This document shows, one piece after another, positions 62,026 to 64,000 of a stretch of DNA of 64,000 nucleotides (the stretch's first letter is position 1; the number at the start of each line of letters is the position of its first letter). The notes under the pieces are model-generated. The model did no database searches. It saw only the letters and a list, made by a program, of their open reading frames with translations, and was not told the origin of the DNA. Position numbers and translations under genes: made by a program. The DNA lies in assembly GCF_900099785.1 (NCBI RefSeq), contig NZ_FNDS01000006.1, positions 1 through 64,000 of the forward strand, written 5' to 3'. The DNA comes from Pseudomonas panipatensis. Lineage in GTDB: Bacteria; Pseudomonadota; Gammaproteobacteria; Pseudomonadales; Pseudomonadaceae.

Positions 62026-62373
62026 TCACCTAGCGAATTGGTGCGTGTACTCGATCACATGGTCAGGGAACAACTCTTCATAAAAAGCAGTGGGAATGCC
62101 GAGGATACTTATCTCGATGCAATCGGGCAGAAGCTCTTCAGCGTAATCTAGAATGGCGATTCCCATAGATGGAATAACCAAGCCTGCTTCGGTTTTTACT
62201 GAAAGGGCCAAACCGGACTGGTCGAAGTGATTTGTGCGGCACTCGTTTTGAATAGCGGGATACCCAGTGGTTGGCTCGAACTGGCCGAAAGCAACGCCCA
62301 TTGGAGGATCTCCACTCTCCAGCGACGAGTAGCCAACCAGAATCAATTCGCTATAAATCGAAAATCGCGCCAT
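62026..62373 (-). CDS. Small hypothetical protein
   Basis: A 115-residue acidic protein convergent with the previous gene (31 bases between stops). It begins MARFSIYSELILVGYSSLESGDPPMGVAFGQF-like, a pattern I have seen in small Pseudomonas orphan proteins but cannot name. Ends EYTHQFAR. Possible immunity-like protein by location. Start chosen at 62373; an upstream codon at 62400 is possible. Confidence 0.55.
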   Translation of the reverse strand: MARFSIYSELILVGYSSLESGDPPMGVAFGQFEPTTGYPAIQNECRTNHFDQSGLALSVKTEAGLVIPSMGIAILDYAEELLPDCIEISILGIPTAFYEELFPDHVIEYTHQFAR

Positions 62374-62611
62374 CTGATCGCCTAATGCTTGCCGTGGCAT
62401 TGGATATATATGGTGTTTATCACTTGATTAGCTTGAATGCGAGGGTGCCGTGGAGGTTCGGAAGATGACTTGGCCGGACGCTTACATCGTTGCAGCCTTG
62501 TGTGCACTATCACCGCGGCATCCGGGCAGCGCGGTGCCCATGGCCATTCAATCTGGATGTTGGCGGCAAGCCCGATGTAGAGCGCGCGGAGGCCTTGCCG
62601 TCGTCGAGCGG
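62374..62611. other. Intergenic region
   Basis: About 240 bases with no supported gene. The ORFs on both strands are short and lack ribosome sites. Confidence 0.4.
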
Positions 62612-62950
62612 CTAAGAGCCCGAGTGCTCCGCTGCCTTGTGCATGACCCGAAGGCAATGCGCCTTGGCCCAGATGTATGCGGCATCCGGCGTGAGGCTGC
62701 TTTTGTAGCCTGAGGCGCTGTAGAAGCGCGCGAAACGTAACTCGTCGCTATCGGCGTTGTGGGCATGCTCGATGACCGCTCGATCCGCCTCTTCGAAGCT
62801 GAAGTGCTTGTCGCGATAAATGGCCCCCGCCATCGCGAACAGACCCGCCCCCTCGCACACGGGGGAATCCTCGGCAGCGGCGTAGAGCGGAAGAAGGAGT
62901 GCGGCAAACAGCAGTATCAGACAGGAGGATTGGACGGTGATAGATGGCAT
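62612..62950 (-). CDS. Small secreted hypothetical protein
   Basis: A 112-residue protein with a clear signal peptide (MPSITVQSSCLILLFAALLL, ending YAAAED). The mature part has two Cys (32 and 99 approx.), perhaps a disulfide. A GAGGA site lies before the ATG. No known family was recognised. Confidence 0.6.
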   Translation of the reverse strand: MPSITVQSSCLILLFAALLLPLYAAAEDSPVCEGAGLFAMAGAIYRDKHFSFEEADRAVIEHAHNADSDELRFARFYSASGYKSSLTPDAAYIWAKAHCLRVMHKAAEHSGS

Positions 62951-63180
62951 CTCTAATCCTCTTCACAAACTCGAGCGCTAAGCCGTTGATGATCTAATTG
63001 ACGCCAGCGGTTTCAGTATAGGTACAACTTTGTCTGAGCCAAGATTGCCGCCTCGCACGGCCAGATACGGAAAACGCAGGGCCAGGCCCATGGCTGTTTA
63101 TCCGCACCGGCGTGTGGCATTCGCTGGAATGCTGGCGGCAGTCATGACACCGCGCTCGGCTTTCAGTCTTATGAGGATTT
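62951..63180. other. Intergenic region before tRNA-Leu
   Basis: About 230 bases with no supported gene. Reads across with short ORFs only. Confidence 0.4.
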
Positions 63181-63267
63181 TGGTGCTCGGAGCGGGACTC
63201 GAACCCGCAAGACCGTTAGGCCGGCGCATTTTAAGTGCGCTGTGTCTACCAATTTCACCATCCGAGC
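63181..63267 (-). tRNA. tRNA-Leu (UAA)
   Basis: An 87-base cloverleaf on the minus strand with encoded CCA: acceptor GCTCGGA pairs with TCCGAGC, and the anticodon loop CTTAAAA has anticodon UAA. The long variable arm expected for Leu is present. Confidence 0.97.
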
Positions 63268-63567
63268 GGGGAGGGGCCATGCTGGCGGCCAGGATGCAGG
63301 CGTGCAGGACGAGGGCCTGGGGCATCGCTGAGGGGCGAGACTATACCGAGTCGGGTGGTTGCGGTAAAGGGAACCCGGGTGGCTTTAAGGGGTTGATGGC
63401 GCAGGCAATTCGGCGTTTGCGCCGGTCGTGGGATGGGCATCGGCAGTGCCGCCTGAATGGCTATTGGAAGGGCTTTTCCTGCGACCATTTGTCCGAATTA
63501 ACTCTCTGAAATCTCAGAGAAATATAGTTGTCCTAAGGTGCTCGCATTGAGTAACGAGGGACCTGAC
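63268..63567. other. Intergenic region between tRNA-Leu and the third small helical gene
   Basis: About 300 bases. It holds the tRNA-Leu promoter, then a small hairpin (TCTCTGA/TCAGAGA at 63503-63520) and two copies of TTGTCCNAA 39 bases apart just upstream of the small gene. No other gene is supported. Confidence 0.5.
63340..63368 (-). promoter_or_regulatory. Sigma-70 promoter of tRNA-Leu
   Basis: On the minus strand TTTACC and TATAGT are separated by 17 bases and followed by the GC-rich discriminator CTCGCCCC. Confidence 0.75.
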
Positions 63568-63783
63568 GTGCAACGCGCAACGAGAAATATCCGCAAGGTG
63601 TTGGATTCGGTAGCGACCAATAACGAGGCGGCGGCCGTCGAGATGATGCGGGCTGCGGAACAGATTCGCGACGAGTTGCTGCGGCAGCGCCTGCTCAACG
63701 CGATCCATCACTTGAACCAGGATGCCATCGAGCTGCGCACGCTTCGCGATGAGGTCTCGGGGGTTGCGATCAAACTGGCGTGA
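63568..63783 (+). CDS. Small helical protein, family member 3
   Basis: A 71-residue helical protein starting at a GTG with GAGGG 7 bases upstream; an upstream GTG at 63538 lacks a site. The core IRKVLDSVATNNEAAAVEMM and LNAIHHLNQDAIELRTLRDE resembles the small proteins at 58174 and 58561 (V-L start, DAxEL near the end). The similarity is weak but in the same region and order. Unknown function. Confidence 0.6.
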   Translation: MQRATRNIRKVLDSVATNNEAAAVEMMRAAEQIRDELLRQRLLNAIHHLNQDAIELRTLRDEVSGVAIKLA

Positions 63784-63787
63784 AGCG

Positions 63788-63925
63788 GTGCGCCCGGTAC
63801 GCTGGCGCATCCTCCTGGCACTCGCCGCAGGCGGGCTTTCTGGCTGCTGCCTGGACGGAGTGTGCAGTGACGGGCAACCCAAAGGGCTTGCCCATCACCT
63901 GTTCCACACCAACCAGCCGGCGTGA
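63788..63925 (+). CDS. Small lipoprotein
   Basis: A 45-residue ORF with a basic start, a hydrophobic stretch (ILLALAAGG) and lipobox LSGC, typical of a tiny lipoprotein. GTG 63788 gives a normal signal length; TTG 63764 is another possible start. The neighbour is 5 bases upstream, so it may be cotranscribed with the small helical gene. Tentative. Confidence 0.4.
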   Translation: MRPVRWRILLALAAGGLSGCCLDGVCSDGQPKGLAHHLFHTNQPA

Positions 63926-64000
63926 CGCTTGCGCGCCGGCCGCTCCAGCGCCTGTGCGGAGGGGATCGCCGCCGGGCTCGGCTCCGAGGCTTGTGGCGTC

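Overview
This window is chromosomal DNA from a high-GC Pseudomonas, most like the P. aeruginosa / P. nitroreducens / P. citronellolis side of the genus. The gacA-uvrC-pgsA-tRNA-Gly block, the tRNA-Cys and tRNA-Leu genes nearby and the short LOV photoreceptor next to a MerR regulator are typical of that group. No database search was possible; all identities come from reading motifs, lengths and context.

Layout. (1) 1-24.2 kb is an aromatic catabolic locus. It opens with the tail of a 4-hydroxy-2-oxovalerate aldolase and a chemoreceptor. Next comes an envelope transport cassette A (YCF48-like, RND/MMPL, DUF1302, DUF1329), a medium-chain dehydrogenase, a cupin and a XylS-type AraC regulator. After these come a carbazole-dioxygenase-like (CarAa-like) Rieske oxygenase, an alpha/beta hydrolase and an amidase, then, after a terminator, a ferredoxin-reductase operon (reductase, M20-like protein, Asp/Glu-racemase-like protein, second amidase, SDR, extradiol dioxygenase, meta-cleavage hydrolase, lipocalin-like protein). 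Three promoters in this locus share XylS-type boxes, so one regulator probably controls uptake, ring hydroxylation and ring cleavage together. (2) 25.7-41.1 kb is a second accessory metabolic locus: quinone oxidoreductase, TauD-type dioxygenase, DUF849 beta-keto acid cleavage enzyme, MFS transporter, FrnE-like thiol oxidoreductase, Rieske ferredoxin and YeiH-like exporter, then a second AraC regulator, a small serine hydrolase and a paralogous envelope cassette B (DUF1302, DUF1329, YCF48, RND). Two promoters here share a different 21-bp direct repeat, probably bound by the second AraC protein. (3) 41.1-55.6 kb is more ordinary chromosome: amino-acid/polyamine transport, a DUF3313 lipoprotein, a CPA1 antiporter, an AhpD-like protein, a light-response cluster (LOV protein, LitR-like MerR, and a CFA-synthase operon preceded by four TGTACA boxes), then gacA, uvrC and pgsA. 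(4) 55.6-64 kb is a tRNA-bounded accessory stretch: tRNA-Gly, tRNA-Cys, small orphan genes, a decayed IS66-family insertion sequence, small convergent genes of immunity-protein size, tRNA-Leu on the other strand, and three small helical proteins that look related to each other.

How the genes may work together. In the first locus a hydrophobic, perhaps amide- or amine-bearing aromatic compound would be sensed, moved through the envelope by cassette A, dihydroxylated by the CarAa-like oxygenase with its one-component reductase, opened by the extradiol enzyme and cut by the meta-cleavage hydrolases. The dienoate product would go to the aldolase pathway at the left edge. The substrate is not known. 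The neighbouring M20-like and racemase-like proteins both lack the residues their families normally use for catalysis, which makes this pathway the most interesting part of the window.
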